64,000 nt of DNA from Lingula anatina (lineage: Eukaryota; Brachiopoda; Lingulata; Lingulida; Lingulidae): assembly GCF_001039355.2 (NCBI RefSeq), contig NW_019775483.1:215559-279558 (forward strand). The letters are read 5' to 3'. Made by a program: the position numbers and the translations under genes. Positions within the stretch are counted from its first letter, which is position 1. Each line of letters opens with the position of its first letter. The notes beneath the pieces were generated by a model. It did no database searches. It saw only the letters and a list, made by a program, of their open reading frames with translations, and was not told the origin of the DNA. Positions 36,501-51,173 of this stretch are shown here, in pieces.

Positions 36501-39500
36501 CTCAGATCAACCTAATATACCAAGTACATGTCTAAGTGTTCCACCATGTAGGACATGTCAGTCACAGTCATTACCCCATCATGATATCATCTCTTTATTA
36601 TTATTACTATTATTGTTATTATACCTTTCTTCCCCACTTAATGTGTGAGTTCTCTGAGTGCCCTATTGTGTTTCTATTACCATTGATGTACCCCCTGATA
36701 AGGCCACTATGGAAGCAAGGGAAGGTTACACAAGAGAACTTTAGACCGAAAATTGGTCCAAACTTTTAGGCTAAAAGTTAAGTCTACTTTGGCCCAAAAT
36801 AGATAAGTAGAAGTCCACTTCAGTCTGAAACATTGTGTCCATTTTATTTCAAAAAAGAAATGGGTAATTTTTTAGACCAATAGTTACTTTATTGTAGTTA
36901 ACTTCTAGAGATTTATCCTGACTTGAATGAAGTTGGACTTTAAAAGGTTGTGAGTTAAACATGCAGTCTGAAGTTTGTTTTTTTTTTTAATCTGCCCCTA
37001 GCACTGTGTACTGGGGACATGTAAGGACAATGGAATACAAACAAACATGTTTATTTTTCTTTTGGTTTAAAATAACTTATTATTGTTTAAGAAGATGGGA
37101 ACAGTAGGTCATCTTGTGCCAATTGTCATGTTAAGCTGAAAGTCAATAATTAATTTGTTGTATGTCATATTAAGGTCACATTGTTAAAAGAAAAGAAAGA
37201 AAAACAATAGAAGATTTATTTTATCATCTCACATTTATATCAGTGATCTACCACATGTTTATAAATCCATGGTCAAAGTTTAAAAAAATTGGTCTTAAAT
37301 GTTAGGCTTCGTTCACATGCAATGTCTATTTTCTAAATTCTATTTTCTATTTGCTTATGTCTTATGATCACGGTCTGAGGCCTGAATATCCCGCGGCTTA
37401 ATTACTGGCAGCGCGAGCCAGTTACTATAAGTTACTATAAGTAACTGGCTCGCGCTGCCAGTAATTACGCGGCGGGATATTCAGGGCACAGACCGTGATC
37501 ATAAGATAGCGCAAATAGAAAATAGAAATTAGAAAATAGACATTGCATGTGAACGAAGCCTTAGTCAAACCATACTATATGCAGTGAGACCTGTCAAAAA
37601 ACTGATGTCAAAGCTTCACGTCTGTGTGAGCAGTGAAGTTGTGGTTTTCTTGTCAACCACAGGATCAGCCAAGTGCTCAGATTGTGTCCCTGTTAAGGAC
37701 AGCATTGATGCTGTATTGAAGAATGTCTCAAAGCCACAAGAATTTGCACTCTGTTAATGTGCATTCTAGGCTGAGATCGTAACGTCTAACTAGCTTATTA
37801 CAGTATTTTGTATACTACCTGCTCATGTTCTGCAAATGGCAGGTTTCTTCATTATCAGACCTCCATGGCATCAGCATTGGATTCACCTAAAATTACTCTC
37901 ATTTTTATATCATAGAGGTGATTTCATGGCCAAATTTAATTTCAGAAAATCCCTATTTTAGTTCAAGTTATATGTAATTAAATTATATTTAGATGTCTTA
38001 AAGTTATATTAACTGAATATTTAAGTAAATTACATTAAACTTCTATACAAATCAAGTCAGATGCCAGTGTATAGTAAATGTATTTAGATGTCCAAGTTAA
38101 AATTACATAAAGTTCTGCAGAATGTTTTTAGGATTGAATAACTTCATTTGTGGCTTCATCTTCTATTTAAAGTTTAAATCAGCCTTGGTCTAATTGTGTT
38201 AAAGGTCTCCTGCAGTATGTCTTAATTCTGTTAACTGGCTTCAATATCTCTGACTTGTTAAGGAATCACTGTAATGTAATTGTCCTTGTGTATTAGTATA
38301 TAAGGAGAAGAAATTGCAATATACTGTCATTAGAGTCTTGTGTCTTCACATGAAGTAGTCAGAAGTAGTATAGAGTAGAACATATAGTCAGCAGATAGAA
38401 GTGGACCAGTGACACCAATACCTGGATTGTACAGAATAAAGGTAGAGATCACACAGATTGTAGTGAGTCTCTAGAAACGTAACAACGGCTTGGTGTTATC
38501 TACATAATGTTTAAAAAAGAAAAAAAAAGAAATTGAAAAAGATTGGCTTAATATCATTATGAACTAACAAATGATGAGTTCTATTATATTTCTCATTTTC
38601 AGTCAGAATTTAAGAATTCTGATTGACAGAACCTTTGGAAAGAAAATCAGCTTGAATATATATATATGCATATGCACCTTGTTTGATTGAACAGCTTAAT
38701 TAGGTTAATCAGATTAAGTATTGATTTTCGCACTCACATTAGCACCTGCTGTGTCAGGGGGTCTTAATTAGACCTGAGAGCTGGATAACAATAGGGATCT
38801 GTAGGGATTTAACTAAAGTGGACAGTGGTCAATAATAGAGTACCAGGCTCTTGTTGTGGACAGAGTGGTCAAGAGGGGCATGTGCTTGCAAGGTCAAACT
38901 AATGTGTCTTTGGGCACATTCAGAACATGTTGATCTGTGGACTAACTGATCCACGGATCAAGTATGACTGGCTCACTTGTAAGCTTGCTGCACAATCACC
39001 TAACAGACACTGAATAGATTTCCTGTGGGGATTACGTGGTAAACTTACAAGTTGATCGGCCAATTTTGATCCACAGATCTGTTCGTTCATGGATCAACTT
39101 CTGTTGTGATTGTGGCCTTTGCGAGTCTTGTGAAAATGAGGCACAACTGAAATAAATTTAATTTACTCATACTAGCTAGTTGAAAATAAACACTTGCGCT
39201 TGAAAGAATTTTAAAAATGACAAAAAAATATATTGTTGTCACATGAAATATAAGGCAACATGTGCCACAGGTGCATTTGCAGATAATAGCAACCTTGTGG
39301 GATGTGATATTATGTGAGTCACTCTGTTAGTTCCATTGAAAGAAAGATCTGGTAAAAGGCATTGAGATACACATAACTTGACGTTTCGCCCTAAAAAAAA
39401 TAATGCAGTAAGGAAAATGTTCATTAGAATGATTCACTAGATACAGTATGATAAATTTATTTAATAAAAATCCATGTACGTTTACATGGCCTCTATATTC

Positions 39501-42234
39501 TACACAGATTCTGAAATATTTACTGTGTATATATTCATGTTACCCTGTGCACTGTATATTGCTATCAATTTTCATATTGAATTTTTTTGACTTAGGCTCT
39601 TCAGATGGACTATAATATCAATGACAATAAAAGGCAATGAATGTAACCTTTAATTAGCATCTGCACCGAGAGTTAGATTAATTTCCTGCACAAATCTTTG
39701 TATTATATAATTGTACATTCAATCATTGGGCAGTGTGCAAAAGTTTGTGTTTATTCTATACTTCATTAAACAAGCTAGTGAAGCACATCTGTCTGTTCCG
39801 ATACAGAAATCCGTCCACATTTTGCAAGCTGGTTGAGTTTTTATTGAATTATAGTCAAGCCATTTGAACTTGATATTTTCATCAGATTAATTACTGTTTC
39901 CTGAATTGAAGTGCGTTTCTCAAGTTGAACAAGATCCCTGTGGGATAGAGCGCATTCACTGCCTTCAGGATTTCGGTGATGTCTTGTAATATAAATGATT
40001 TGTGAAAATTGAGCATTTAGTTCAAAATTTGAATAAATTGACTATAATTGTATCAACTTACTACAGATAAAAAAAATTCAGTAACTTATTATTATGATTT
40101 TTAGTTGGAGTGTGTGTTCCTACTTTTGTATTATCATTATATATCAAACACTTTGAAGAGAGCCAACATGTGCAAATTGTATGATCCCTTGCTCAAAAAC
40201 ATAGTACTATAATTATTAATGGTAGTGGTAGTTACCATGAAACTAGTTTGATTGGTCCTAGCTGTATATGGACTTGGTAATAATGGAGAGTGGATTAATT
40301 ACGTGACCACTTCATACACTGGTCATCATATATGCTAACCAGAGGAGCAGTAGGGAAATAACCTTATCATGGATTGTCCACTTCAGATGTCAGACAGAGA
40401 TAAATTTGCCAAGTGGCTGGATTAAGGTCCGTCATCTGAAAGATTGAGATATCACCTAGAATTCAGTGTTGCTGTTGTGATAAGTTTTGTGAATAAAAGA
40501 TGTATGTTTTTGTGTATGTACTGCATTTACAGACTCCTTATTCTTAATCTATATAAAATTCCAACTCCCTACTATATAATTCTAAAAATTTAAAAGTTGA
40601 TATGAAATATACTAAAACACATAAATAATGCTGGTATCAGTTCTGTTCAGTCCATCTTCTTTTAGCTTTATAGCTTTTAATGGCCTTTATACTGGACACA
40701 TCAGCATGCCTTTTACTCATACATCACCAAGATAAACTATATCCTCTCGGTTAATTATAACCATGTATGATTCTTGCCTGATCTGGATGTAGATAGTAGG
40801 ATGAGAACGTGCAAACCAGAAAGCAAAAGACCCATAATTTTTCAACCTGTAATTGCACTAACCCATTTTGTTCTAAATGAGTTGGATTCTTGATTAATGA
40901 TTCTCTTGAAAGTGTGTTTTGATGACTGTGATATTTGCAATGTATGGATTATTGATAAATGACTTTTGGTGATTAGTTTTCAATGCCTGAAAATTGCAGT
41001 CTCTGAGATCTTGTCAATATTGCCATCATTTTTTCCATCACACACTTTAGATATCACTCAGGCTTGAAATTAGGAAGTCTTTTCCTCAATAACTGAATTG
41101 CACAATTATGTTTTCTTACTAAGATGTTTTTTATTGTCAGGTAGTTTTCACAAAATGCCATTTCTGCGTGTCAGCAATTGCCTTTATGATAAAAATATTG
41201 AGTAAATATGAAATCTGGATTTGTTGAGCCAGTGCAAATATGTATTTGATTTGGTCTCAAATAGTTATGGGGGCTTATAGCCAACAAAAGACATACATTT
41301 TATTTGTACTATGTTTCTTGGTAAATATATGTGGTGTGTGTTTATGTGGGTTTTATTTATTGTCCTGAGTTTGTCCATGTGGGGTAAGTTCATCAAGGGC
41401 AAGGTGTGTGTGTTTACATACCTGGGATCAGCACCCCTTGTGGTTTTTATGACTATATATATCTATGATTGATTATCTGTAGCAAGTTTTAATGAGAGAG
41501 AGAGAGAGAGAGGGTGAAGAAGATAGCAGAGGTGGGAGGGAAGAAAAGAGATTGATAGTAAATGATTTTAGAATGAGAGAAGGGGGACAGAGATAAGAGG
41601 TGGTGATAAACATGTATAAGGTAAAGGAAAATGTTGTGAAGCCCAATTCAAAAACATGGTATCAGGGTTTGACTATACCAGTATATACCTTGTTCATCAT
41701 ACCTGTATCAGTGCAGCAAGACCTGTACATGTCTAACCTTGTCTCATTCTCCACAATAAAGCCTTGTTTACCATGATTGATGAATGCATTATTGGTACCT
41801 GCTGTCTCACTAGTGTAAGAGACAATGATGTAATATTATATCTGTTGTACTTGACAAACGCATACTCATAATTCTAGGGATAAAACAGCCCCCAGTCTTG
41901 CCTGTGACATTATCTGAAAGAAATACCACATTGGTGTATCCTATGACAATAGTTGGGATTCCCAGACACATTACTTTCATTGATTTAGGTTGATTGATGT
42001 TTGATGTTTGAGGCAATTATTTGTGATACACCTACGTGTTCTTTGTGAAGGAATTTAGGTTTTGTTATCAGCCTTTTCTATCAGATATAATGTGGTGAAA
42101 TGTTATCTGTTTGTACTGTAAGATATGAGATATGAGCAAATTTGATTTTAAAGCAAACTGTTTGTTCTACGTCATTCCCTCCCCCCTTTCTCTCTCTCTC
42201 TCTCCTCNTCCCCCCTTTTCTCTCTCTCTCTCCC

Positions 42235-42269
<35 letters not shown>

Positions 42270-45200
42270 CTGCCCCCCTTCCGCCCCATCCCCATAATTT
42301 TAAGCCTTTCTAAGGCATAAAAGACTGGCCAATTTTCCCCTCTAAAATGTCATTATCACCATACTTTGTACAAACAGGTTGTTATATCTAAATGACTGAT
42401 ATTAGAGCCAAGAAAAACAGGAAAATTGGAAATTGGTGTAAAAGGACCTCCCTTTTAACATATCATTTCCACTCAAAACAGGTACTGCTAACATGAACTT
42501 GTCCTTTGATTATTTTGCTTGTTACGTTCATTCCTCAGTCACATTATGTCAGAATAATTTTAATACTTGGACAGTAACAATGAATGCACCCAACAATAAC
42601 AATATATTGTTGGCTTGCTGTCAAAATTACTATGATCTCATATAGATGAGACTTTCAGTTCCGATTACCATGGCTTATGAAAACACAGAGTCGGGTACTA
42701 TTTTTGCTGGCTCCGTAGTCAGCTAGCAGCAGGCCTGTGGTTTTTTGGAAGGAGAGAACAGTGCGAAACTGTTCGAGTCATCGATAATTTGAAAGGTTGT
42801 CATGGCTTTAAACAGTCTGCTGCGTGAAGAGTGTTTGTTTAGCTGAGACAATTGAGAGAGGGAGAGAGAGAGAGAGAGTGAAAGAGACTTCTAAAGCAAC
42901 AAAAAATGAAGTAAAACATGGGAGAAGGGTTAGGGTGGGTGAAAGTGTCCAGGCAGATGAACAGATAGACACATGAGCAGATATTTTGAAAAATCATTGT
43001 AAACATCAACCAAAATGATAAATCAGTTATATACTAGTACCGTACTTGGTATTTATACTAGTATTTGTAAGTGAGTACCAGTGGCGTGTGTCCTCCTCGG
43101 AGCAAATATACCTGGTCTAACTGACTTTTGGTGCAAAATAGTTCACACCTGTAAGAAAGCTCCCAGGAATCTGTGTGTTTTTTCAGTATTAGTTGTAATT
43201 TTCACAGGTGAGAGTATTTGTTGCAATAATAGATCTATGAAATGTAGTCATTTGCTAGCAACATTCCAACCCAATTTCCATCAGATTTACGAAACAGTTT
43301 GTGTGTATGTGTATCTGTGTATACACATGCCTTTGTACGTGCATGCATTTGTTTCTGTGTATGTATGCATATGTGTGTGTGTGTGTATGTGTGTGGTTTT
43401 CTGTATAAGATCAAAAATTGATCCTTTTCCTTTTAACTGCAATTATGTTACACGTATTTCATAACCTCATCATGTAAATCCCCCCATTTATCAGATCTGC
43501 TGATTCCTCCATCCCTCAAAGGATCTTAAAAATTACAATTAAGGACCCTTGAAAAAATTTTCCAGCTGCTACATGGGGAGAAATGGAAGTCAATGTACAT
43601 GAGCATCATTTTGTGTGGAGCTAAACTCATCATATCCTTTGATCAGGTTTTGATTAGCAGCAGTAATATGTTGTCAGCATCATTTTATATCCATTGAAGA
43701 AGTGTCAAATTTCATTTAGAAACTTTTAGCAGATAGAAATTTGACATGTGTTGATTGGATCAAACCAGACTTTCAGATGGTTTTGGTTGAAACTAGGCCC
43801 TATAGTTGGCTTCCAGGCTCATAGTCAGAAATTTCAGAGTGGGTACTTATGAAAAAGTTAATCTTTTTATCTCCTGTGTTGACTCAACTTTAAAATGGCA
43901 TAGCCAAAAGGGTGATTCTTTCAAACCACTGCACCTCCCCCCCCCTCCCCCCTGCCTCATGCCTATGAGCCTGGCCTGTTTTTGGACAGAACCATAACCT
44001 GATAGAAAAGCACATGCAATTCCATAATGCCGTGAATGGCAAACAAAACTTATTTGATCTTGCTATCAAGATTCATTACGATCCATTACACAAGTAATGT
44101 CTTCTGAAATGTTTGAAGTTCCTGGTAATGAAAGATTCAATTACTTTGTGTATTGCAGAGGAAAAATAGTCACAGGGCAATCAATAAGCTTAGATTGGGG
44201 AGGGGAGAGTGATAAGGCATGGAGTATGGTTCATATGTTGACTACACTTGCCACTGTTAAAAATCTTTTCATTTTAATTTTCTGCTGTAAAAATATTTTG
44301 CAGTTTTAAACTTAAAGGTTCAGAATTTTTAAGGGCTACATATATATAAATTCAGATACAATTAGTTGATCAAAGATACTATACTTATCATCAAAAATAC
44401 TTCTTATTTTATGGAATTATATTTTAAGCGGGCACAACCAGTTTATCAGGTGGCATATCTGTGACAAGTTGATGTTTTAAAAGAAGTGGATGTCTTATGG
44501 TGTTCTGGTCCCGTTGACTGGTGTATGTTTCCCAGTGTCACATGGTAAAACACTTCATACACACATAAAAAAAATCACTGTACCAGGAGTGTCACTTCCA
44601 ATTGCTCGTTTTCACAAGAATCAATGTGCTCAAGATCATGGGACTCTAAATAATTGGCTGAAAAATTGCTTTTCTGTCTGCTTTATTAGGAGAAAAAATA
44701 GCACATGAAAAAATAAGGTGAAAGCTAAAGTAATCTGAAAGGTCAGCTCTATTACAAAGTCAGGAGACATAGTCAAAGGTTTCCCATAGGAACCAAGACG
44801 GGATTGATGAAAGTTAACTCAAATACATTCACTGCATTGTTAATATTACTGTAAAGATAAATAAAGGACGGTTGATTGCATTACATTGTGCTGATACTCC
44901 CTTAGCCAATGCTAGATGTAATACAATCAACTTTCAGTTAGTGTAAGTTAAAAATTCCCCCATGACAGCTATGTATAGTGCTTTAAATAAGTTTACAAGC
45001 AGAAAAAAAGAAACCTAATGTCAAGGAAACAATCTCTTTCTCTGTGTTTAACATTTATGTCAGAATACTTGGGTGTGTTTCGCATGTTTGCTGTTGATTT
45101 TCACAGAGACTGGAATCGTGTATACTGTTATATGTCCCAGTGGCTGGAATTGTGTGTAAGTGTAATGTGTCCCAGTATTGCAGCCATGTTTATAATCTGT

Positions 45201-48200
45201 TAAACACGTGAACTCTGTTAACCTTTTTTTCAAAGATTTTTTTATCGTATGGCTAAATCAGAAGACTAATATAGAATGTAATTCATTTAACAGCTTTGAC
45301 TTTTTCAGATGTATTTTATTATCAAAATTTAAAGTAATTTTTTACCTTTAGCATTAAAAAAATTAAAGTTAAAAAAGTAAATCAAAATTTAAAATTTGAA
45401 CCATATCTGATAAAATTAAGTTGAGAATAATGCACACTGTAAAGTCAGCGTACAGTCTAGTCTGATAAGCTTCAAACCTAACATACATATAAAAAACCCA
45501 AGACTTGCGGGCAGTGAACCGGGCAGTAATTCAAAAGTTATTTGCCTCCCACTGGTTATCCATGTCGATATAATCAGTCTCATCTTGGCCACACAGGGAA
45601 CTATGACTGTGCTGACCTCTACAGAATTTCCAAGGTCCTATTATTGAGAAAGTCCTATGGTTTTGGAAATGAACAAATTCCTAAGTGCCCAGATTTAAAA
45701 AAGGGACTGCACAGTTGATTGCTTTACATCATGCAGAGAGAAAAGCATAACTTATTGGCTTCCAAGGCTTTCAAGTTGAGAATGAGAATAATATTGAAAA
45801 AGTTTTTTTTTTTTATAAGGTATGCCGAATTTCACATCTTTAGCTAATGTGATTCAGCTTTATCGTTTTAAAAATCTCCTCATCTATTAGACAATTTATC
45901 AGATAAGCAGACGTCACATGCATGGCAACTTAAAACAGAACAGGCAGGCATCCATTGGGTCTGTAACTCAGGGTACACAGGGACAGACCTGCTACACTCC
46001 GAGCTTTATTTTTTTGTGCCCAGTGACCTTTTCACCTTCTCCACAACAGGTAATATATAGGGTTAATGGAGGTGTAATTGGCTGTAAGTGGACATGCAAA
46101 AACTACAGACAGACTGCTTTTATTGCAATTCAGGAGATTAACCTCCTATAATTACACAAACATGCTAGAGTTTTTCCCTGCTTTATCTCTATGGAGACTT
46201 TGGGAATCTGAGATAGTTTTCACTATACAAATGTGGTAAGACCCTTGTCAAGGCGAGTCATTTTGGTTGACAATAAAGCAACACGTTGACAGTCCTTTTA
46301 GCTTGTTTTGTGTTAACTGGACTACATGTATTTCAAATAACCTGTGTGCATGTTTTAGAAACTGTAGTCATATGCAACATGTTCAGTGTTTTAATTGTTG
46401 GATTTCAAAAAACACTTTTTTCTGTTCAGAGATAAAATGGATTCATATTTTATTAATTCAGCATGCTAATCCGTGGAATGAATACTGTGCATTAGGTAAC
46501 ATATTACATTAACCTCATATTACATTACATACAGTAATTTTATTTTCGTAAGAAACAAGGAAAGTCGATCACTGAAATTCTAACATGCCACATTTTAGAA
46601 AAATGACTATTATATAGTTATATAGCATAAATAATTGGAAGTGATACAGGCACTGATAGGCCCCCATTCCCCTGTGACCAGATTGATTAGATAATGAGGA
46701 ATGCAGACTAGGTTGAAGGGGTCGTCAAGTGCAGACATCTTTAACATAAACTGCTTCACTGGGATTAGAAATGTTAAACCATTACCCAGTAATCTCTACC
46801 CTGGTGGGCTATAAATCTGGATTTTTTTTCTTTGTTTATTTGGAATGTGCTCTGTTTCATTTTTGGCTTCCTCCATTAAGTTGTGGATTGATTCCAAATT
46901 ACTTTTCGGATACTCTGATTGTGCTGCCATCTTGTGGCATATAGAAACAAATGTGAGCAACAAAAGTCAACTAATGGCTGTAGATCAATTGTGCAATTTT
47001 GTTTTTGACTTTCAGAACACTTTTATGTTTTCTGTTGTAGTTTAGTGCTTTGATCAATAAGTTATTTAATTCTTCCATGCTTCAAGCATTTGTCAAGAAT
47101 ATTTGTATCTGGGTTCTGAAAAAATGTATCATGTATTAACTGTATATATATATATCACAGTAAAAGTTTTGATTCATCGAATTATATTATACTATGTTAT
47201 GTTGTTTATTATATTAATTCTAATACTAGATCTTAAGTTGAAACAGAGATAAGGTTGAAACGTGTTCTCCGTTTCAACATTAGATCCAGTATTAGAATTG
47301 ATTTTTTCATTATCTTTGAACTGCACCTAATTTATATAAACAGTCCTAATTTTTCTTTCCAAATTGCTGTATTTGCAGGTAACCATGAGATTAGCGCGTC
47401 CCTCATACGACATGGAGCCGACATTAATGGACAGGACTTTAAGGGGTGAATATGTTACAATTTATATCTGGAGAGATCACAGTTTGGTTAAATTTATCAG
47501 TTTCATTAGAATACCAAATTGTGTGTTTTATTATAAATTTCTCTTGGTAGGCAATGTGTTATATTCACAAGATAATTGGTGATGATATTAAGAACCATAG
47601 CAATGATTGATTTTATTGGGATAAAATAAATATTACTGATAATGGACCGATTTTAAAGAAAACATTCTCTTTCTTTAATTTTAGTAACACGGCTCTTCAC
47701 ATGGCCACATTTAATGGCAGATCAGACCTGGTGGACATGCTTCTGGCTGCGGGGGCCAAGGTGAGTATCTGGGGAGGGGATTTGGGGAGGGGGGCATTGC
47801 TAGAGGGGCACTAATTAATGAACAGAGAAATGGGCACAATCATTCACATTCAGTTGCAGATCAGACTTTGTGGATCTTAGAAGGCAAAATGGGATTGACA
47901 TTAGGGAGAGAATTGACATTAGGGATGCGTTTGACATTGGGGAAGGGGATGGCATTAGGGAGAGAATTGACATTAGGGATGGGATTGATATAAGGGATGG
48001 AATTTGACATTATAGATCAGTATGATATTATGGGCGAGATTTGTTTTATAGGATAAAATTGACATTAGAGATGGGATTTATTATTATGGAGAAGGGAGGA
48101 TGATTGAGAGTTTGAAAAGGTGTGCATTCGAGGTGGTATTGCTTATTCACTATATAAGAATGGGTTTGAAATGTTTCTATGGTGATTTCTGTCTTTATAG

Positions 48201-51136
48201 CACTTTCTACTTCTGCTCAGTTTTGGTAAATTTGCCTTGGTATAATGTACCATCTTGCTCTTGTTTAGTTTACAGTGGAAATAATGACATGGATTCTCCT
48301 TAAAATTGATCAACTGATATAAACATTGAAACTAAGTAAAAAAAAAAAAGGGACAGTTCCCAATACAAATCTGATGTACATGTATTCCCCTAAATATAAC
48401 ATCTCAAGTCAAAGTCAAGCCCATCAGCAACTAATTCAAAACTGCATGTTTCTCTAAACGCATCTGATGTGGAGGAGTTTAGTTTAATGCCCCATGCAGA
48501 CATCATGGACAGATACAGGTGGATTTTATTGAAGTAAACGAGTACTAGGTAATGAAGGGAGGCAGATGGCCAGGAAGCCTTGGCTGGGTGCAGAATCTTA
48601 ACTTGTTCAGAATCTTTTAAACTGGGGAATCCATCTTGCCTTGTTGGTGGATTAGGATAGGTGTTTAAGTTTTGTGTAATGTTTGAATTTATTTGAAATG
48701 TAGAAATTAGTATTTTGTCAATGTTGGAGATGATATTAGATTCACTTACCATGGAGAGTAAATACCTGACATTGGTACAATATTTGTCTCCCCTAACACA
48801 CTCAAAATGTACACCACCTCTAATACAAGTTTCTATAACTTTTATTTGTTGTGGCAGGACACATATTTATTCTTCCTTTCTGAAAGCTTTAAGTTAACAA
48901 AACTGGCAACATTATAAGAAATAATCAAGACAAAAAAAGAAGCTGCATAGTTTGAAAATGAGTAAATTATCATACATGAACCTGGCTTCATCAGAAAGGC
49001 TGAATTATCAGGAAAGCTGAACTTTTAAAACCTGCATGTTTTAAGTATGCTGCCTGCCAGATCCACGTTGACTTCTTATGATTGGCTGCCACTTGACTTG
49101 ACACCTTGACTAAATTGGTGATATATGGGCATTCGATGAAGGCTGTTTATCATTATGATTTTTAATTCGAATAGTTTGTTTTGTTTTACAGGTAGGTTTT
49201 GCTTTTATGTGTAGCAAAAATAGCCCCTGAGTCTCTAGAACCCCTAGATCTTAATTGAAATTTCTTAAGAAAATACTAAATATTTTGATATCTAATCATC
49301 TGGAAGGGTTTCACTTACTCGGGTGCATAAGTTCTTTTTGCACTTAAAGAAGATAAAAATCGTTTTAGTCTTTCAAGTGCAAGTACACTGTCCATATGAC
49401 AGTCCGTCCAAAATAAAGACACAGGATTATTCAAGATTCTTCCCCTGAGTGTTGGTCAAGTGTTTTGTTTGGCTTGACCCTCTTAAAGTAAAGTAAACTA
49501 TGTTTGGAATGAGTTTAAAACATGGACTTTTTCTTCAACACCCAAGACGAGTATTTTAGTACCTGTAAAAGTATTAGCAAGAATCTTAGCCTTACTGGTA
49601 GAATACCTGGCAAAAGTGGCCAAGGCGGACAAAGAAAAACCTTCCTTGACAATTCTGAATTACCAACAAGACACCTTTGGTCATGGGCGAGAAACAGAAC
49701 CCTTTGGCAAAATATCATCATTCGTCAAATACTGCATCGGTGATGGCACATAAAGAAGAAGAAGAAAAAGTATTAGTAACATGGCAAAAAAAAAAACACC
49801 TGTCAGGAAGGTAGAAGTATTCTGAAAAATGATGTAATGCTTTTAGTTTTGTGTAGTCTAGGGTCTGGTGTTCTGGCCCTCTTCCACTTCCTCCTGTACA
49901 CAGAGCTGTTGTACACGCTGAGGAAAGGTTAAAAGTTAAGACCTACTCGTTAACATTGCCTCAAACCATTAAAGCACTTCATGCATTGATATGGGCATCC
50001 CCTCTGATTTATTTTTTCCTGGAAAATAAATTCAGCAATTAACAGTTTCTTTAAAGGTCAGGCCCATTAAAAATATCCAGAAAAGGTACATCATCAGAGG
50101 CTCAGAGATTAAAAATATTATTTGTGTTCCTAAGTTTTTTCACATGGGTTAAAGGTTCAGAGACATCCTATCCTTGTACGTGCCTATTATGATGTTGTGC
50201 AAGGATGTTACATGTTCTTGCATTTCCGTCCTTGCTTCTTTTTCATTTCTGACTCATTGTTATACGCTTTATGGTTGTGTTCATATCAAGACCAACTTAG
50301 ATCAAGAGTAGGCTAAATTACCTCACCAGTTTAAAGGTAATTACAAAAACAGACTTTGGCTTTTTCTCCCTCCAGACAAACTGTAGTGTTAAAATTTTAT
50401 AATTTCAGATTTTGAGACTCTTCTGAATGTTTTTTTGTTCTTGTTTAAGGTCAACAAACTTAACCTAGATGGAAACACGCCCCTGCACATAGCCTGCCAG
50501 GCTTTCACACAAGGAAAATTGATGTTGATTCTGAAGATGCTGAAGGTAATAATAAATTGTAACAGGGAAGATGTAATTCCTGTGATTCATGCAGTCAATA
50601 TTTCCCTTCTGTTTCAAAATTGTATTAAATAAATTTTTTAACTCAGTAGGACAGCAAATGGAAGTGTCTCAAAATTCTAAAACATTTTGAGGAGAAGTTC
50701 CAATTTTCCTGTCAAATCTATTTTTTCGATAAATTCGATAAATTAATTGACTGCAGAGCTCCAAACTAGATGTTGCATGTATCTGTAATAAAAAGCAGTA
50801 TTGAAAAAGATAAATCTAAGATCTAGATGAAGATGGCTATGCGCAATAATTGCCATGTAGCAATGTTGAAAATTGTGGCTGATGTGACACTCAACTGCTG
50901 CAACTGAAAAAGAACCACTATCACACTACATCTGAATGTCTAATTTTTATGTTTCAGCATTTATTCTCTGTTTATTTATTGAAATTGTCAGTGTTCCTCT
51001 GTTTCTGAGTGTGCATTTTTTCCCCTCAGGCTGGTGCCAATCCTGTCATAAAGAACAAAGCTGGAGACACTGCCCTAGACATAACAGCCATGTTTAATAG
51101 GCAGGGTAAGGATCCCTCCCCCCTCTTTTTCTCCCT

Positions 51137-51173
<37 letters not shown>

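Larger units (their letters stand above)
28433..47378 (+). other. ~19 kb second intron of the ankyrin/SAM gene
   Basis: No coding exon found. The phase-1 codon at 28432 is completed exactly at 47379, and the two flanks join into one ankyrin repeat. It holds MITE copies near 29798-29998 and 34792-35172, an 81-base gap (33608-33688), a 256-bp palindromic MITE (37305-37560), an LTR-like segment (38197-38484), a weak fold-back (about 38910-39120) and GA, CT and TG microsatellites. Otherwise it is AT-rich and featureless. Confidence 0.75.

Noticed and set aside
43081-43464. 127-codon open frame with Val/Cys/Tyr repeats
   Set aside because: Runs through a TG microsatellite, so the repetitive protein is a repeat artefact.
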